Below are positions 11,370 through 22,324 of a DNA stretch of 64,000 nt, piece by piece. A program made the translations under genes and the position numbers. The stretch's first letter is position 1; every line of letters begins with the position of its first letter. Origin of the DNA: Diplonema japonicum (Eukaryota > Euglenozoa > Diplonemea > Diplonemida > Diplonemidae); assembly GCA_964019335.1 (NCBI GenBank), contig OZ025700.1:310001-374000 (forward strand). Reading direction: 5' to 3'. The notes beneath the pieces are model-generated. The model worked only from the letters and a program-made list of their open reading frames with translations, was not told the DNA's origin and did no database searches.

Positions 11370-12317
11370 TCATTCAAGCGTAACCCAATTATACAGATCG
11401 TCGGCGGACGATGGGGGCCACTGGTGGTTCATGCCTGGAAAGGACTTCCTGACGGTTTGAACACTATGGTTCAGCAGATAGTCATGATACAGGGCAGACG
11501 ACCAGTAAGGAACCAAAGAATCATTGGTACCGTGTGTGAAGAAAGTGCGAGGGTGCGACGGCGGCGAGAAGATCTCCGCAGGCACCTCGTTTGCGATTCC
11601 CGTGCTGCAGGTCTCCCCGTAACAATAGTAAAACGAGCCCGACAGTATCGAAATAGATTGGTATCTATGAGGGTAATTCACCGCCATCCTTCCAGACATG
11701 TATGCACCCGAGGAAAACCCAATACTGTGTACCATATTCGGATTGCACGGACCGAAAAACCCAGATTTACATTTCGACAGAATCCAGTCTACTTCTGTGT
11801 TGTCTCTGCTTGTGTTCCAAAGCTTCAGATCCGGGGAAACATATGGGGTTTGATTTGTTTCCCAATACGTGGTTTTCTCGTTGGAGTCAGGTGTTACCAC
11901 ACCGTACCCCATATTGAGGAATTTTTCCACGGTTTGAGCCTTGTAAAACAGGCCGTACGAGTACCAGTCCTCAGCGTACCAACAATAGACAGAGTTCATG
12001 AGGCCCCAGCCGTGGTAAATTACGACGAATGGCCAACCTTCTTCGGGGGCTTTTCCCTCGGGGGTCTGCCATCCTACCCAGCGGTCTTCGAAAGTTGTGT
12101 TGTGGTAAGTGCATGATACATATTCCCAGTTGGACTTGCAACGGCCGCTTCCCTGTTTGCCAGCTTCAGTCTTTCTCCCTATGGTGGGGGACATCCTCGC
12201 TTTATTCGTTTCTAGTTCTGTCTTCCATTCTTCCGATGGCCAGCTCTCCGTTTGCTTTTCGTGTGTTTTATGTGTACTGGTGAGACATAATATAGCCAAG
12301 TGAAAGGTCGCTAACAT
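11370..12317 (-). CDS. Secreted alpha/beta-hydrolase, PHB depolymerase/feruloyl-esterase-like
   Basis: The 315-residue protein has a hydrophobic N-terminal signal (LATFHLAILCL) and no other membrane helix. The hydrolase core starts near residue 95 (WPFVVIYHGWG, oxyanion-hole type). The nucleophile elbow is GFSSGAYMSG (GxSxG), an acidic residue sits in THGTNDSLVP and a histidine in GMNHQWP, which together give a complete Ser-Asp-His triad. Many cysteines in the N-terminal third fit an extracellular enzyme. The family includes extracellular esterases and polyhydroxybutyrate depolymerases; the substrate cannot be read from the sequence. Long poly(T) runs border both ends of the gene. Confidence 0.8.
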   Translation of the reverse strand: MLATFHLAILCLTSTHKTHEKQTESWPSEEWKTELETNKARMSPTIGRKTEAGKQGSGRCKSNWEYVSCTYHNTTFEDRWVGWQTPEGKAPEEGWPFVVIYHGWGLMNSVYCWYAEDWYSYGLFYKAQTVEKFLNMGYGVVTPDSNEKTTYWETNQTPYVSPDLKLWNTSRDNTEVDWILSKCKSGFFGPCNPNMVHSIGFSSGAYMSGRMAVNYPHRYQSISILSGSFYYCYGETCSTGIANEVPAEIFSPPSHPRTFFTHGTNDSLVPYWSSALYHDYLLNHSVQTVRKSFPGMNHQWPPSSADDLYNWVTLE

Positions 12318-12733
12318 TTTTTTTGTCCTTTACAAAAACGTGGTGCAAATAAAGATATTGAAAGGAGGGGGGTAAAAAAAGAGAAAAAAAAGAAGAAAGA
12401 AAAAAAAGAGATGAGATATAAGGAGGTTTTCCTTTTTTTTTTTTTTTTTTTTGGAACGTCTCCCCCCACCTTTGTCTACTTATCTCAAGAAAAATTGGGG
12501 GAGGGGAGGGGAAGAGTGTAATGTGTGCAGTATAGTTATGGTTAAAACTCGTTGTTTTTTTTGTTTTCGCTTTTTCTTTTTTTGAGTAAGAAGAGGGGGG
12601 GGGACCCCCTTGAAAAGAAGTGAGTCTTCCTTTTCTCGGTGCGCACTGTGTACAAATTTTATCTTTCAATTATATTATTAACCATGCTGCACTATTGAAC
12701 AATAAAAAGGAGAGAGAACAAAAAAAGGAGCGG

Positions 12734-12771
<38 letters not shown>

Positions 12772-13051
12772 GTGCCGGCTATTTATCTTTTCTTTTTAAA
12801 ACAAAGAACTATTTTGCTGTTGTATACAGTAAAGTCTAGGTGGGGAAATAATAGAAAAAAAAAAAGATATAAAATGGAGAACAAAAGAAGGAGGATTTTT
12901 TTTTTTGTTTCATTTTTTTTTTTTTTTTATAAATATCTCTCCTCCCCCATTCACTCCTCTTTTTTTTTTGTTGAAAACGTTAGCTTCTTTCACAGAACGA
13001 AATATCGCGACTTTTTTTTAATCCTTCTTTCTTTTTTTTTAAAAATCAAAT
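12318..13051. other. Gene-free spacer
   Basis: The spacer contains T-runs, a 34-nt A-run near 12737-12770 and short AT-rich unique sequence. No frame has protein-like composition. Confidence 0.75.
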
Positions 13052-14111
13052 TCACGGGGTGCACTCCTCCTCGGAGCAAACGGGGAGGTTCTCGCACTCC
13101 TTCTTGAGGCCGGCGAAGAGGACCGTCGACAGGTACCTCTCACCGAAAGAAGGAACAATGGCAACAACAACCTTCCCTTCGTTCTCAGGCTCCGCCCCGA
13201 TCCTGATGGCGGCGTTCACGATGGCACCCGCAGAGATCCCGACAAGAAGCCCCTCCTCCTTCGGGAGGCGACCCGCGGTCTCCAGTGACGCAGCGCTGGA
13301 TGTTGTCATCACCTTGTCAACGACACCCATGTCCAACACATCGGGCTTGAACCCGGCGCCAATGCCCTGGATCTTGTGCGGGCCAGGCTTCCCCCCGCTC
13401 AGCACAGGGCTCTCCTCGGGTTCCACAGCAACAATCTTGCAGTCGCTCCCTTGGGATTTGAAGTACCTTGCACACCCAGTGATGGTACCTCCAGTGCCCA
13501 CACCAGACACCAGGTAGTCGATCTTCCCGTCCGTTGCCTTCCAGATCTCCGGGCCTGTTGTCGTCTCATGGACCTTCGCGTTCACAGGCGTCTCGAACTG
13601 CTTCGTCAGGATAGCACCGGGGGTCTCCTTCGCGATCTTCTCCGCCATGAAGAGTGCACCCTTCATCCCCTTCGATGCGGGGGTGAGCACCACCTTTGCG
13701 CCGTAGGCGGTGAGCAGGCACCTCCTCTCCAGCGACATGGTGTCCTGTTGTGTGGGATGTGAAGGCCCCTTCCAGACATACAGGCATCGTGAGGATCACT
13801 TTGTACCCTCGTGCTGCGCCAAGCATTGCAAGGGCGATACCGGTGTTCCCAGAGGTGGCCTCCACCAGTGTGCTCTTCCCAGGCTCGATCAGACCCTCCT
13901 CTTCCGCGTGCTGTTTTTTTTTTTTTTTTTTTTTTTTTTTCCACACCATGATCATCGCCTTCCCAAGCCTGTCCTTCACGGACTTTGCAGGGTTCTCAGA
14001 CTCCAGCTTCAAAGCAATGCGGGCCTTGCAGTCGGTGCCTTGGATCTTGTTCAACCACACCATGGGGGTGTCCCCCACACAGTCGTACACAGAGCTCTTC
14101 ACACCAGACAT
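13052..14111 (-). CDS. Cysteine synthase (O-acetylserine sulfhydrylase), two introns
   Basis: This PLP enzyme makes cysteine from O-acetylserine and sulfide. The ATG at 14111 opens MSGVKSSVYDCVGDTPMV. Intron 1 is 13911-13946 (36 nt: GTGTGG, a run of A, CAG); because 36 is a multiple of three the unspliced frame stays open. Intron 2 is 13745-13781 (37 nt, GTATGT to ACAACAG). Splicing restores AMIM-HAEEEGLIEPG and ILTMP-DTMSLERR, as expected for the family. The PLP lysine is in SVKDR, the phosphate-binding loop is TSGNTGIA, and GVGTGGT is present. The C-terminus ends in a Cys/Glu-rich tail (CENLPVCSEEECTP). There is no obvious targeting peptide, so it is probably cytosolic. Cytosolic sulfide incorporation is inferred from the family. 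Confidence 0.93.
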
Positions 14112-14916
14112 TTTTTTTTTTGTCCTTCCTTCCATCGGTAGGTGGGATAGAGAAGGGGGAACACATAAAAAGCAACGATGAGTAATAACGAAGGGTGAAA
14201 GTACCAGAGATCCATATAAAGAAGAAGAAGAAGGAAAGGGGAGGGAGGGTAGGGGAGAATAGCTATTCTATGACCAAAAAAAAAAAAAGAAAAATCTCGG
14301 GGATCGAGAGGGATTTTTTTTTTCTTCCTTGCACTGTAGACCCTCGGACTTCAGCTTAACAGAAACACAGGGTTACATTTGCGATGGAAAGGGTATGTGG
14401 TCCCTCGTCATAAGAGGGGCTATAAGTGTGGGGCTCGAAACACAAGCACGTGTAACTATTGAGGCCCCTAGCAAAGAAATATGACGAAGAGCAGGGGGGG
14501 AAAAAAAAAGAAAAAGGATTTAGAATTCTCTGAACGCGGCATACTTGCGCCAACAAACAAGCCACCCATGGGAAGGCACCTTTAGTAAAATCAAAAAAAA
14601 CTCCTTCCTTTCCTGGGGGGGGGGGGGGGGGGGTTTCTTCCTTTTCTTATTCTTTTGAAAGGAAGGGGGGGTGATGTAAGGAGCACGGCCGAGCAGGGGT
14701 TTCCTCGGAAAATAATAAAGAGTTGCTCCGGTTTCTTTTTATTTTTTTCTTTTCTTTTTTTCTTTTTTTTTTTTGCGGAAATTGTATTACAAACTCTAGC
14801 ACATGGCATCGCTACCAAACATGTTAATTCTTTTTTTCTTTTTTTTAGGCGATACATGCACGTAAAAAAAAAGGGGGGGGAGAAGAAACTATTCTTATAA
14901 GTATGCGTTTTTACGC

Positions 14917-14981
14917 TCACCAGCTGCACCGTGGGACACCACATCGGGGCCTTGTATCACAAGGAGGGGAAACAAAAAAAA

Positions 14982-15031
<50 letters not shown>

Positions 15032-15291
15032 TTAAAGGAGGCCGGTTGGCAGCGCCCTGCACAAGAACTGTCTACTTGATTACAGGGGGCACACTGCAAC
15101 TGGGGGCGCACGCGGCCGAGTTGTAGTTCTTCTGCGTTCCGCGTCGTGTCCTTAATGCGTGCGGTACAGCTCAACCCCAGCCGGGGCGTGCAGTTTGCTG
15201 CCTGTTCGTCACCCTGAGCATCTGCGTTACGTTCTTCCACTCGGGCGCTACCGGTGATGACCGACGAGGAGGTCAACAGCGAACAACACAT
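14917..15291 (-). CDS. Weak candidate small cysteine-containing protein
   Basis: A minus-strand frame opens MCCSLLTSSSVITGSARVEE and stays open about 95 residues before entering an (AT)n tract and a T-run read as Ile-Tyr and Phe repeats. Composition (charged and Cys-containing, no long bias) is more protein-like than the surroundings, and a poly(T) tract lies upstream as it could before a trans-splice acceptor. No family is recognised. It may be a decayed gene. Confidence 0.2.
15023..15060. repeat. Direct repeat, copy 1
   Basis: TATATGAGTTAAAGGAGGCC followed by a GG-TTGGC-GCGCCCTG block is repeated at 15579-15618 in the same orientation, 556 bp away. Confidence 0.6.
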
Positions 15292-15302
15292 GTTATCCCC
15301 AC

Positions 15303-15341
<39 letters not shown>

Positions 15342-15578
15342 AAAGCCAATTTTTGGGGTTGTCCGTTGCAAACCGGTAGAGGCTTTAGCGTTCACATCCA
15401 CTGTATCATCAAGGACCTGCTGATGACAAAGGATAACGGGAATAATAATTTTAAAAAAAAAATCAAGTGAAAGCTCCACGTGGGAGTCGGCAGGCCATCC
15501 CATAATTACACCTGCGCAGCTTACCTACTCATTCGGTGGTCCCGCTACCTTTAAAAAAAGAAGAAAAAAAAAAAGTTA

Positions 15579-15618
15579 TATATGAGTTAAAGGAGGCCGG
15601 TGTTGGCGGCGCCCTGAA
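15579..15618. repeat. Direct repeat, copy 2
   Basis: Second copy of the repeat at 15023-15060, with a 2-nt insertion and one substitution in the second half. Confidence 0.6.
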
Positions 15619-16271
15619 AAGTTTAAATCGTGAAATGTTAATGTCACTTGAGTGGAAACAAACAAAAAATCAAGAAAAAGGTCCCACCGACCCCACTTAT
15701 CTTTGTTACCCCCCTTCTTTTTTTTTTTTTTCCTTTTTTCAAAGATGACATTAATTTTTCACTGAAGCCGTAGGGATAGGACCATTCGCAACTACACTAC
15801 TCAGATTACCTACATCCAGTCTTCAAATTATGGGCAAATAAGTAACCTTTGCTAGCTAACCAGACTTTTCTGCGACCCTGAAGTGGGTCATTACAGATAT
15901 GTGTGTCTCAGAGTTTCCGTCTGGTCCAATTCTTTTTTTTTTTTTCCTTCTTTTTTTTTAATAGCAGGGAATTATAGAAATGAAAAAAGAAAAAGTTTGT
16001 ACAACTGACAACACAGGCTAACTTTCTTTACCTGTTTTTGAAAATAACAACTAACTGATCTCTGCGTGTGACAACCCCCCCCCCCCCCCCCCCCCCACTA
16101 CCTCAGAAAACGATTTTTGCCTTTTATTTGTTAAAAAAAATGGTTTTTTCATCATTACTTGTGCAACAGGTTAAGCGTATCGCAAACAAAAAAAAAAAAA
16201 AAAAAAAGAGGGGGGAAAAAAAAAGAAGAAAAAAAGCCTAAATAGGGAAGGAAGTGTTGTTGCTGTCTGTG

Positions 16272-16320
<49 letters not shown>

Positions 16321-16676
16321 TGTGTGTGTGTGTGGCGGCTATGTTGATTGGAAAACGGGAAGTTTTCCATATTTTCAAAAAAAAAAAGACATTTAGGGGT
16401 ACCCGCGGTATGTGGCAGGACACCGGAAGAGCCTCAATCTATCTCTTGATCGAAACTTTCTGCTGTGGTGTGGCCTTCGGCCCTTGCTCAGCCTTCTCGG
16501 TAGAAACCCCTCAACCCGAGTGAGTAAGGACACAAAAGGTGTACAATTGTCTTTTAAGGAAAGGTTCTTCCGACTCAGATTTTGGGATCATCGTGATCCA
16601 GTCAGGATGACCCCAAGTCAGGCCACACGCAAGGAGCAAGAAACCATCGAGGGTTTCCGGGGGTAGGTGTGCTAGC

Positions 16677-16800
16677 TCATTCAGTGTTGTCGCTGTTTCT
16701 CGTCACACTCGCTGAGCCGAAGTAGTGCTCCATCTCCCTCTTGTGCTTAGCTCTCCGAGATATCTTGCTGGCGAGGTCTATCGTTCTCTGCATTTGGGAA
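16677..16800 (-). CDS. Weak candidate terminal exon
   Basis: After a T-run and an ATGCAG acceptor, a minus-strand frame reads a basic peptide (ISRRAKHKREMEHYFG, then a Ser/Asn-rich tail) to a stop at about 16677. It resembles the C-terminal exon of a small protein, but I could not connect a convincing upstream exon across the homopolymers. Confidence 0.2.
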
Positions 16801-17534
16801 AAAAAAAAAAAAAAAAAAAAAAAAAGGAAAAAGGAGAGAGAAAAAAAAAAGAGCCGGTTGATTGTTGTTTGTGCACAGCCGGGGTTAACCTGTAGAAGGA
16901 TAAGCCCTACAATGCCACCACTACTCTTTTTTAGCACTAACAATTCATTATTATCAATATATTGTTTTTCAAAAAAAAAAAAAAAAAAAAGCTTAGAAAC
17001 GCGTTTACTTGCCAACATAGCCCTGGGGGGGGGGGGGGGGGGGGCATGGGGGAGGAGAATGGCAGGTCCCTTCAGAAATATGGAAACGCTTTTTTTTTTT
17101 TTCTTTCTTTTTTTTTTTTTAGAAAAGAGAAGAAAGAGGGGAATCATATTTTTTTTTTTTCACCCTCTCACCCCGCTCCTCCCAGCGGTTCCTTTCTTTC
17201 TACGATCCCTCCTTTTTTTTTTCTTAAAAAAAAAGTTTAAAGAAACACAATAGTGCATATTATGCGAGTAGCACTCAGGGATGAGAATGCTAAAATTACT
17301 GGGTATCCCCTCGTTAAGGTAACAAGGAAAGAGAGGGACCCTTCCACCCGGGGATGGGGGAATCTACTGAACACATTATTAGGGGGAGAGAGAACAATAG
17401 TATGGGGGAAAACGGGAGGTATAAAGAAAAAGGGAGGGGGTATTTTGATTGCTTTTCTTTTCTTCCTTTTTACAGTTTTTTATTCCAACATCATCAGCAC
17501 TAGATATGCATACATAGTGTTGATACGGGAGTAC

Positions 17535-17570
<36 letters not shown>

Positions 17571-17726
17571 AACACCCAAATATACCCATCCCACCTCCCT
17601 AGTTCCCATAGTAAAAAAAAAAAAAAAAAAGAGCTTTTTTTTTTTTTTCACCTTTTTTTTTTTTCTTTGAGCTTTTCTTTTTCTTGATTCTTCTGAAGTC
17701 GAATCGATGACAGAGAGAAAGAGATT

Positions 17727-17761
<35 letters not shown>

Positions 17762-17762
<1 letters not shown>

Positions 17763-18069
17763 CATGGTGCCCCGAGCTTTTTGAAGTCTTCCACATGAAC
17801 GGTGCCTGCACCACTGGTTAAAAGCTCTATCATGTGTCCCCCCTCCTCCTCTGTCACGTCTTCCCCGATTGCAGAATAAAATCTTATTATCTCTGACACG
17901 GTTATCTCTGTCTTTCCAAACGACATTTCGAAAAATGCTTTCTCCAATTGCTCCTGAGTGTTCTTTTTTTTCCCCCCTCCCTCCCTTCACATACATCTGT
18001 AAAGTGCTGATCAGCAATAGTCTGGATCAGCGGGTCCATCATAGGCGAAACTGGGGCTTGCGCCTCCAT
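17762..18069 (-). CDS. Small EF-hand/calmodulin-like protein, one intron
   Basis: The ATG at 18069 begins MEAQAPVSPMMDPLIQT. An intron at 17954-17994 (41 nt, GTATGTG to ACTCAG) joins QHFTD to EQLEKAFFEMSF, giving an 88-residue protein. FTDEQLEKAFFE...ITVSEIIRFYSAIGEDVTEEE...VHVEDFKKL has the helix-loop-helix spacing of calmodulin-type EF-hands, but the calcium loops lack the usual Asp residues, so calcium binding is doubtful. A light-chain or dynein/myosin-associated scaffold role is possible; that is inference. Confidence 0.6.
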
Positions 18070-18405
18070 TTTCTTTTGTTTTTTTTTCCTCCCTTCCCCA
18101 CTCGCCTTTCTAGTGTAAGTTTTTTTTTTTTCTTTTAGAAAAAAAAAATTCAAAAAGCATAAAAATGAAATGGTTCCCCCCCCCCCCCCCTCCTTGTCCC
18201 CGTTTTTTTTTTTTTTCGCTCACCAATAAAAAGGATAAAAAAATAAGGGAGCCGAATTTTTTTTTTGAGGGGAAAAAAAAAAAAAAAAAACACTTTTCCC
18301 CCTTCAAAAAAAAAAAAAAAAAAAAAAGCAGCAACGAGTTGCATGTGTGCGCTTTTTTTTTTTTTTTTTTTTTTTTTTTTTGAACACTTTCCCCCGTGTC
18401 TTTTC
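18070..18405. other. Homopolymer spacer
   Basis: Alternating T-, A- and C-runs of up to about 25 nt with no coding content. Confidence 0.8.
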
Positions 18406-19980
18406 TCATTTCAAATCAGCTAACGGTACTTCCACACCTCTCGTGTCCTCCGGGTCGGCAAGATCCTTCACGCGGACCATCTCACGTTTCCACTCATCCG
18501 GAGCAACAAGAATGGCCCTCCGTGCCCCCCTCCTATCCGCATAAGAAAACGCCTGTTTCGGTGAACGCTTCTTCTCGATAATAATGTCAACAGACCGGTT
18601 CATTGAACGAAGCTTGGTAGCGACGGATACGGCAGCCTCCCGCATGCTCTCATTGAAAGGGATAACGATATCTTGAACAGTAGATTCGAAGGTGGGGAGA
18701 AGCTTCTTATCCTTCAGAAGTTCGATGATAACGCAATCGCCAAACCCAAATCCACAAGCAGGAATGGATTGCGGCGACCCAAATGTGTCCATTAATGAAT
18801 CGTAACGACCGCCACCGCAAATGGCACGAAGGTGGCCGGCTCTGTCGAAACATTCAAATACCACTCCGGTGTAGTAAGCCAGACCACGAACAACGCTTGC
18901 GTCGAGCTGAACCCACGATGAGAAACCATATGAATCAAGGTATTTGAATAGACTTTCGAGTTCCTCGACAACACCGCCTGCATCCCCCACGGCTTGCTTA
19001 ATACCTTCCAACGTTTTGATTTCTAGACTTTTTAAAATGGTGTCGATGACGCCTTCATCGATACCTTTTTCCGCCAGCATTTCAACAATCTCGCATCTTT
19101 CAAGCTTATCCACCTTGTCTATGATGATACAAACGGGTTGGAATTGTTCCGGTTTGACACCTGCTTGTTGTAAAACGGTTTGAAGAAGCTTTCTCGAATT
19201 GATCTTGATCCCAACGTCGCCGGACGACAAACCAATATTTTTGAGGAATGTTATGACTGCTGCGAGAAGCTCTGCTTCAGCGGCTACGGTCGGGACACCG
19301 AAGATGTCCATGTTCCATTGGTAGTGTTCTCGCCTCCTGCCGCGCACGATGGCCTCGTGGCGCCAACATTGAGGGATGGAGAACCATTTTACAGGAAGGA
19401 GTAGAGACTGGCCTTTTTGCATGATGAGCCGAGCGAGGGTTGGGGTCATCTCCGGCCGGAGAGCAACATTGTGGCCGCCTTTGGTGGTGAAGTTGAACAT
19501 TTGATCAAGAATTTCTTCTCCTGCTTTGGCATCACCTTTACCTGCTTTCACTATGTACAGATTTTCCGATTCCAAGACCGGAGCGTCGTACTCTTCAAAT
19601 GCGAATTGTTTCGCAACTTTCCTGAAGTTCTGGAACAACCAGTCGCGGAGGCGGTAGTCTTCTGGTGCGAAGTCCCTGCAGCCTTGGACCGGTTGGGTTT
19701 CAATGCACGGTGCGCCCTTTTTGTTTTTCTTTTCCTTCTTCTCCTTCTTCCCCTTTTTATCAGGCTCCGCGTCCACGGCTTCCAGCAGATCGCCGACTTG
19801 CTTTTGCTTGCTGTCGATTGCGGCCCTTAAGGAATCGATCTCCTTCTGAAGGTTGATCTTCGCCAAATCCTTTTCGCTCACTGCCTTCGTCTTCAACTCT
19901 TTACACACATCGCACACCGTCGTGTTCTCCTCCCACGGTTTAAACACGTGCCCAGTAAGACAGAAAACCTCCTTACCCAT
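18406..19980 (-). CDS. Histidyl-tRNA synthetase
   Basis: The class II synthetase charges tRNA-His with histidine. I chose the ATG at 19980 ([19 protein letters not shown], 524 residues) because the frame upstream is only translated poly(A). The catalytic core runs from about residue 105: motif 2 ([18 protein letters not shown]), the HisA signature ([11 protein letters not shown]) and motif 3 ([10 protein letters not shown]) are intact. An anticodon-binding domain ends the protein. The N-terminus is unusual: a CxxxH...CxxC cluster (CLTGH, CDVC) with the spacing of the start of a C1-like zinc module, then a short coiled coil resembling part of a WHEP domain and a Lys/Glu-rich linker. The [12 protein letters not shown] version of motif 2 is the archaeal/plant-like form as far as I recall. 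Cytosolic location is likely. Confidence 0.95.
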   Translation of the reverse strand: MGKEVFCLTGHVFKPWEENTTVCDVCKELKTKAVSEKDLAKINLQKEIDSLRAAIDSKQKQVGDLLEAVDAEPDKKGKKEKKEKKNKKGAPCIETQPVQGCRDFAPEDYRLRDWLFQNFRKVAKQFAFEEYDAPVLESENLYIVKAGKGDAKAGEEILDQMFNFTTKGGHNVALRPEMTPTLARLIMQKGQSLLLPVKWFSIPQCWRHEAIVRGRRREHYQWNMDIFGVPTVAAEAELLAAVITFLKNIGLSSGDVGIKINSRKLLQTVLQQAGVKPEQFQPVCIIIDKVDKLERCEIVEMLAEKGIDEGVIDTILKSLEIKTLEGIKQAVGDAGGVVEELESLFKYLDSYGFSSWVQLDASVVRGLAYYTGVVFECFDRAGHLRAICGGGRYDSLMDTFGSPQSIPACGFGFGDCVIIELLKDKKLLPTFESTVQDIVIPFNESMREAAVSVATKLRSMNRSVDIIIEKKRSPKQAFSYADRRGARRAILVAPDEWKREMVRVKDLADPEDTRGVEVPLADLK

Positions 19981-20006
19981 ATTTCTTTTTTTATAATTTG
20001 TGATGG

Positions 20007-20039
<33 letters not shown>

Positions 20040-20077
20040 AAAAATTGCAATTTCTTAACAAAAAAAAAAAAAAAAAA

Positions 20078-20782
20078 TCACATTGTATTCAATGTGGAGA
20101 AAACTCGGTCTTTTCTTGGCTTGGATTGTGAAGTCGGTGATTGGTCGCTTTGTCCGGTTTCTAAGGAAGCTCGTGGCCGTTCGGTGTTGAAGTAAGGGTG
20201 GCTGGTCACTGGGGCTTGTTTAGCTGGTTTTCTTTTAAGTTTGGATAGAGCTGAAGCCTTTGCCTTCTCGACAGCTTCTGCAGTACGTAAGGTGTAGGAG
20301 ACAGGCAGCGGGACTTCAGAAATGTCCGCCTGATGTGTCGCGGTTGGTTTCAGTGTAACAGTGTGGCTTAGCAGTGATGGGTCGAGAAGGTCCACAGAGT
20401 CCTTTGTAGGGACTGTTGCTGCGACGTTGCTTGTTTCCGGTTCCTCTCCTTTTCTCCTTCTCAGCTCTGTGTCGATGAATTTTTTTTTCCGTTTTTCCTC
20501 TTCGCCTTCCAACACCTTGCCTTTTCCTCCTCCAAAACCTGCAATGAGCCCTCCTTTCTTCTCAACCTTTTCCTCCTCCTCAGTTATCGCTCCCACGGGG
20601 CAGGTTCTCCTCCATTCCCTCTCTTTTTGCAGCTTTCGCATTTCCCTCAGAACATCACTCAGCTCTTCCTTGTCATCAAGCTCTGTCTTCTCATCAGGTA
20701 GGAGGGCTTCTTTTTTTCGGAACGTTCCCGTGAGGCGGCGCTTCTTTAGAACAACCAATTTATCCCCATCGGTGTCGGACAT
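20078..20782 (-). CDS. TLS1/C9orf78 (Hep59) family spliceosome-associated protein
   Basis: The 234-residue charged protein starts [19 protein letters not shown]. The family signature is the block [11 protein letters not shown] near residue 110 (human C9orf78 has the equivalent YIETELKKRKG). A second block, [20 protein letters not shown], parallels the family's I-P-E-V...T-E-D-A-K block. The N-terminal [10 protein letters not shown] stretch also fits. Family members are nuclear and linked to splicing, which fits a genome with tiny cis-introns and trans-splicing. The functional transfer rests on short motifs and is moderately sure. Confidence 0.65.
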   Translation of the reverse strand: MSDTDGDKLVVLKKRRLTGTFRKKEALLPDEKTELDDKEELSDVLREMRKLQKEREWRRTCPVGAITEEEEKVEKKGGLIAGFGGGKGKVLEGEEEKRKKKFIDTELRRRKGEEPETSNVAATVPTKDSVDLLDPSLLSHTVTLKPTATHQADISEVPLPVSYTLRTAEAVEKAKASALSKLKRKPAKQAPVTSHPYFNTERPRASLETGQSDQSPTSQSKPRKDRVFSTLNTM

Positions 20783-20961
20783 TTTCTTTTTTTTTTTTTT
20801 TTTTTTTTTGCGCTCTTATCTTTTTTATAGAAATTTTTATAGAAGAAAAAAAAAGGGGAGGGGTATACAAATGAAAAGCTCTGCACAATTTTGGTGGTGA
20901 ATGAGAAAAAAAAAAAAGAGAAAAAAAAAAAAAGAAATCTATAAAAAAAAAGTTTTTTTTT

Positions 20962-21639
20962 TCACCTCTTCAAATTCGCAATGAGTTCGAAAGCATCGCG
21001 TGCCCTGTCCTCCGGTACATACAGGTGGTCATGGTAGTAGCCCGCAACAATGTTGCAAGGAACGTTGTGCGAGGCAAGCAGGTTGGAAAGCCTCGCTGTC
21101 AAACCGACAGCATCCAAGGAAGAGTGAATAGTTAACGTAATTCGCTTGCAGGTAAAAGTAACCTTGGTGCCGGGGGGAAGCTCGACCCGTGTAGAAACTA
21201 TTAACGAGTGCCCTTCGGGCTCTCTCTGGTAAGACTCAAGCACACCGAAGAGGTAAGCTGGCACAGGATCGTAAGAAGGTAGAGACGCAAAGACAAAGGT
21301 GTCATCTGAGAGCACTGGCTTTAACTCCTTTAATATCTCCGACAAGTCAATCTCCCCCACATGATGTCTCGGGGCCTCTTCAACACTCGAGACCGACAGC
21401 GCGCAAAATACAACATCTGGACCTGCCCTCTTCACCGAGATATCATCGCAGCCACTTACTACCTCTGGTATGCCACCATACCCACACTGGCGTAGAGCAT
21501 CTCGTATTCTCTCGCCGTGTTTTTCCTCATACATTCTCGCCACCTCCATCTCCCCCAGTTGCCTTCCCGAACTCTTTATTATGTTCTCAACCCGTTCTAC
21601 TAGGTGCCTCGCCTCCTTCGCCATCGGAAGAAAAGACAT
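20962..21639 (-). CDS. ACT-domain protein with a DUF2241-like C-terminus
   Basis: The ATG at 21639 (MSFLPMAKEARHLVERVENI) gives 225 residues; the longer upstream frame is spacer. The N-terminal 60 residues form a helical module. From about residue 85 there are two ACT-like halves; the second contains LDAVGLTARLSNLLASHNVP and the signature NIVAGYYHDHLYVPEDRA. That combination is typical of a mainly bacterial ACT family (DUF2241) of presumed amino-acid sensors. The joined N-terminal helical module is not part of that family as I know it. Ligand and partner are unknown. Bacterial ancestry is possible but unproven. Confidence 0.7.
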   Translation of the reverse strand: MSFLPMAKEARHLVERVENIIKSSGRQLGEMEVARMYEEKHGERIRDALRQCGYGGIPEVVSGCDDISVKRAGPDVVFCALSVSSVEEAPRHHVGEIDLSEILKELKPVLSDDTFVFASLPSYDPVPAYLFGVLESYQREPEGHSLIVSTRVELPPGTKVTFTCKRITLTIHSSLDAVGLTARLSNLLASHNVPCNIVAGYYHDHLYVPEDRARDAFELIANLKR

Positions 21640-21831
21640 AATTCCCCCCCTTTTTCTTGATTGAATAAGTAAAAATAAAAGAACGGTGGGGGGGGGGGGG
21701 GGTAAATAATAAAAGATAAGAGCGGGAAGGTGGGGGGTGTAATAAGCCGGGGTGGGGTGCAAACAAAACAAGAAAAACCCCCTCATTTGGCTCCTATTCA
21801 AAGGAGAAATTTTTATTGGGGTTTTCGTCTT

Positions 21832-21864
<33 letters not shown>

Positions 21865-22009
21865 GGTAACACATTGTTTGAGCAGCTTCCTCTTTCAGTA
21901 TGGTTTCTTTTTTCTTTTTTTCTTCTCAGTTTCTTCTTTTTTTTTTCTTCCATTGAGAGCTGTCCCTTGTTATAAGAAAGGCAAGGTGAACAGCAATGTT
22001 CATTCAGCG

Positions 22010-22320
22010 CTAGTAGTAGTACGCCCTGGGGCTCACGACAGTGTCGTAGTAGCGCGGAGAGGCCAAGGCGTCGTAGTAACGAGGGGAGGTCGCCGAGGTG
22101 TAGTAAGCATCACGGATGCGCCTCGCAGAGGCATCGGCCTCCACACGAGCTGTCGCTGCAGCCACATCAGCAGCCACACCGTAGGTGGTGCTGTAGGCAG
22201 AGCTGTAGTAAGGTGTGTAAGCAAGGGAAGAGGTGTAGGGGACGGTGGCACGTGCAACAGCAAGGTCGGCCTCAGCACGAGCAACAGCAACATCGACAGA
22301 GGTCGGTGCGACGTAGTAGA

Positions 22321-22324
<4 letters not shown>
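22010..22324 (-). CDS. YA-rich tandem family protein, copy 1
   Basis: This 104-residue member of a ten-copy family is rich in Tyr, Ala, Ser, Val and Arg. The layout is an N-terminus MVYYVAP, an amphipathic Ala/Val/Arg helix (VAVARAEADLAVARA), a Tyr/Ser-rich middle (PYYSSAYSTTY), a second Ala/Arg helix (ATARVEADASARRIRD) and a C-terminus with three SPR-type repeats ending in RAYYY. It has no signal peptide, membrane helix or cysteine. I do not recognise the family. Copy 1 lacks the VSPRV segment present in all other copies. An A-run of about 44 nt abuts its start codon, and a CACCTACAG acceptor lies farther upstream. A structural or assembly role is only a guess from composition. Confidence 0.8.

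Larger units (their letters stand above)
14112..17761. other. Mostly gene-free 3.6-kb spacer
   Basis: Homopolymers (A-runs up to about 46 nt near 16273-16318, C-run near 16075-16096, G-run near 17024-17044), an (AT)n block at 15000-15029 and a (GT)n block near 16320 separate islands of ordinary sequence. Two weak coding candidates and one repeat pair are listed separately. I found no tRNA or recognisable conserved gene. Confidence 0.6.
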
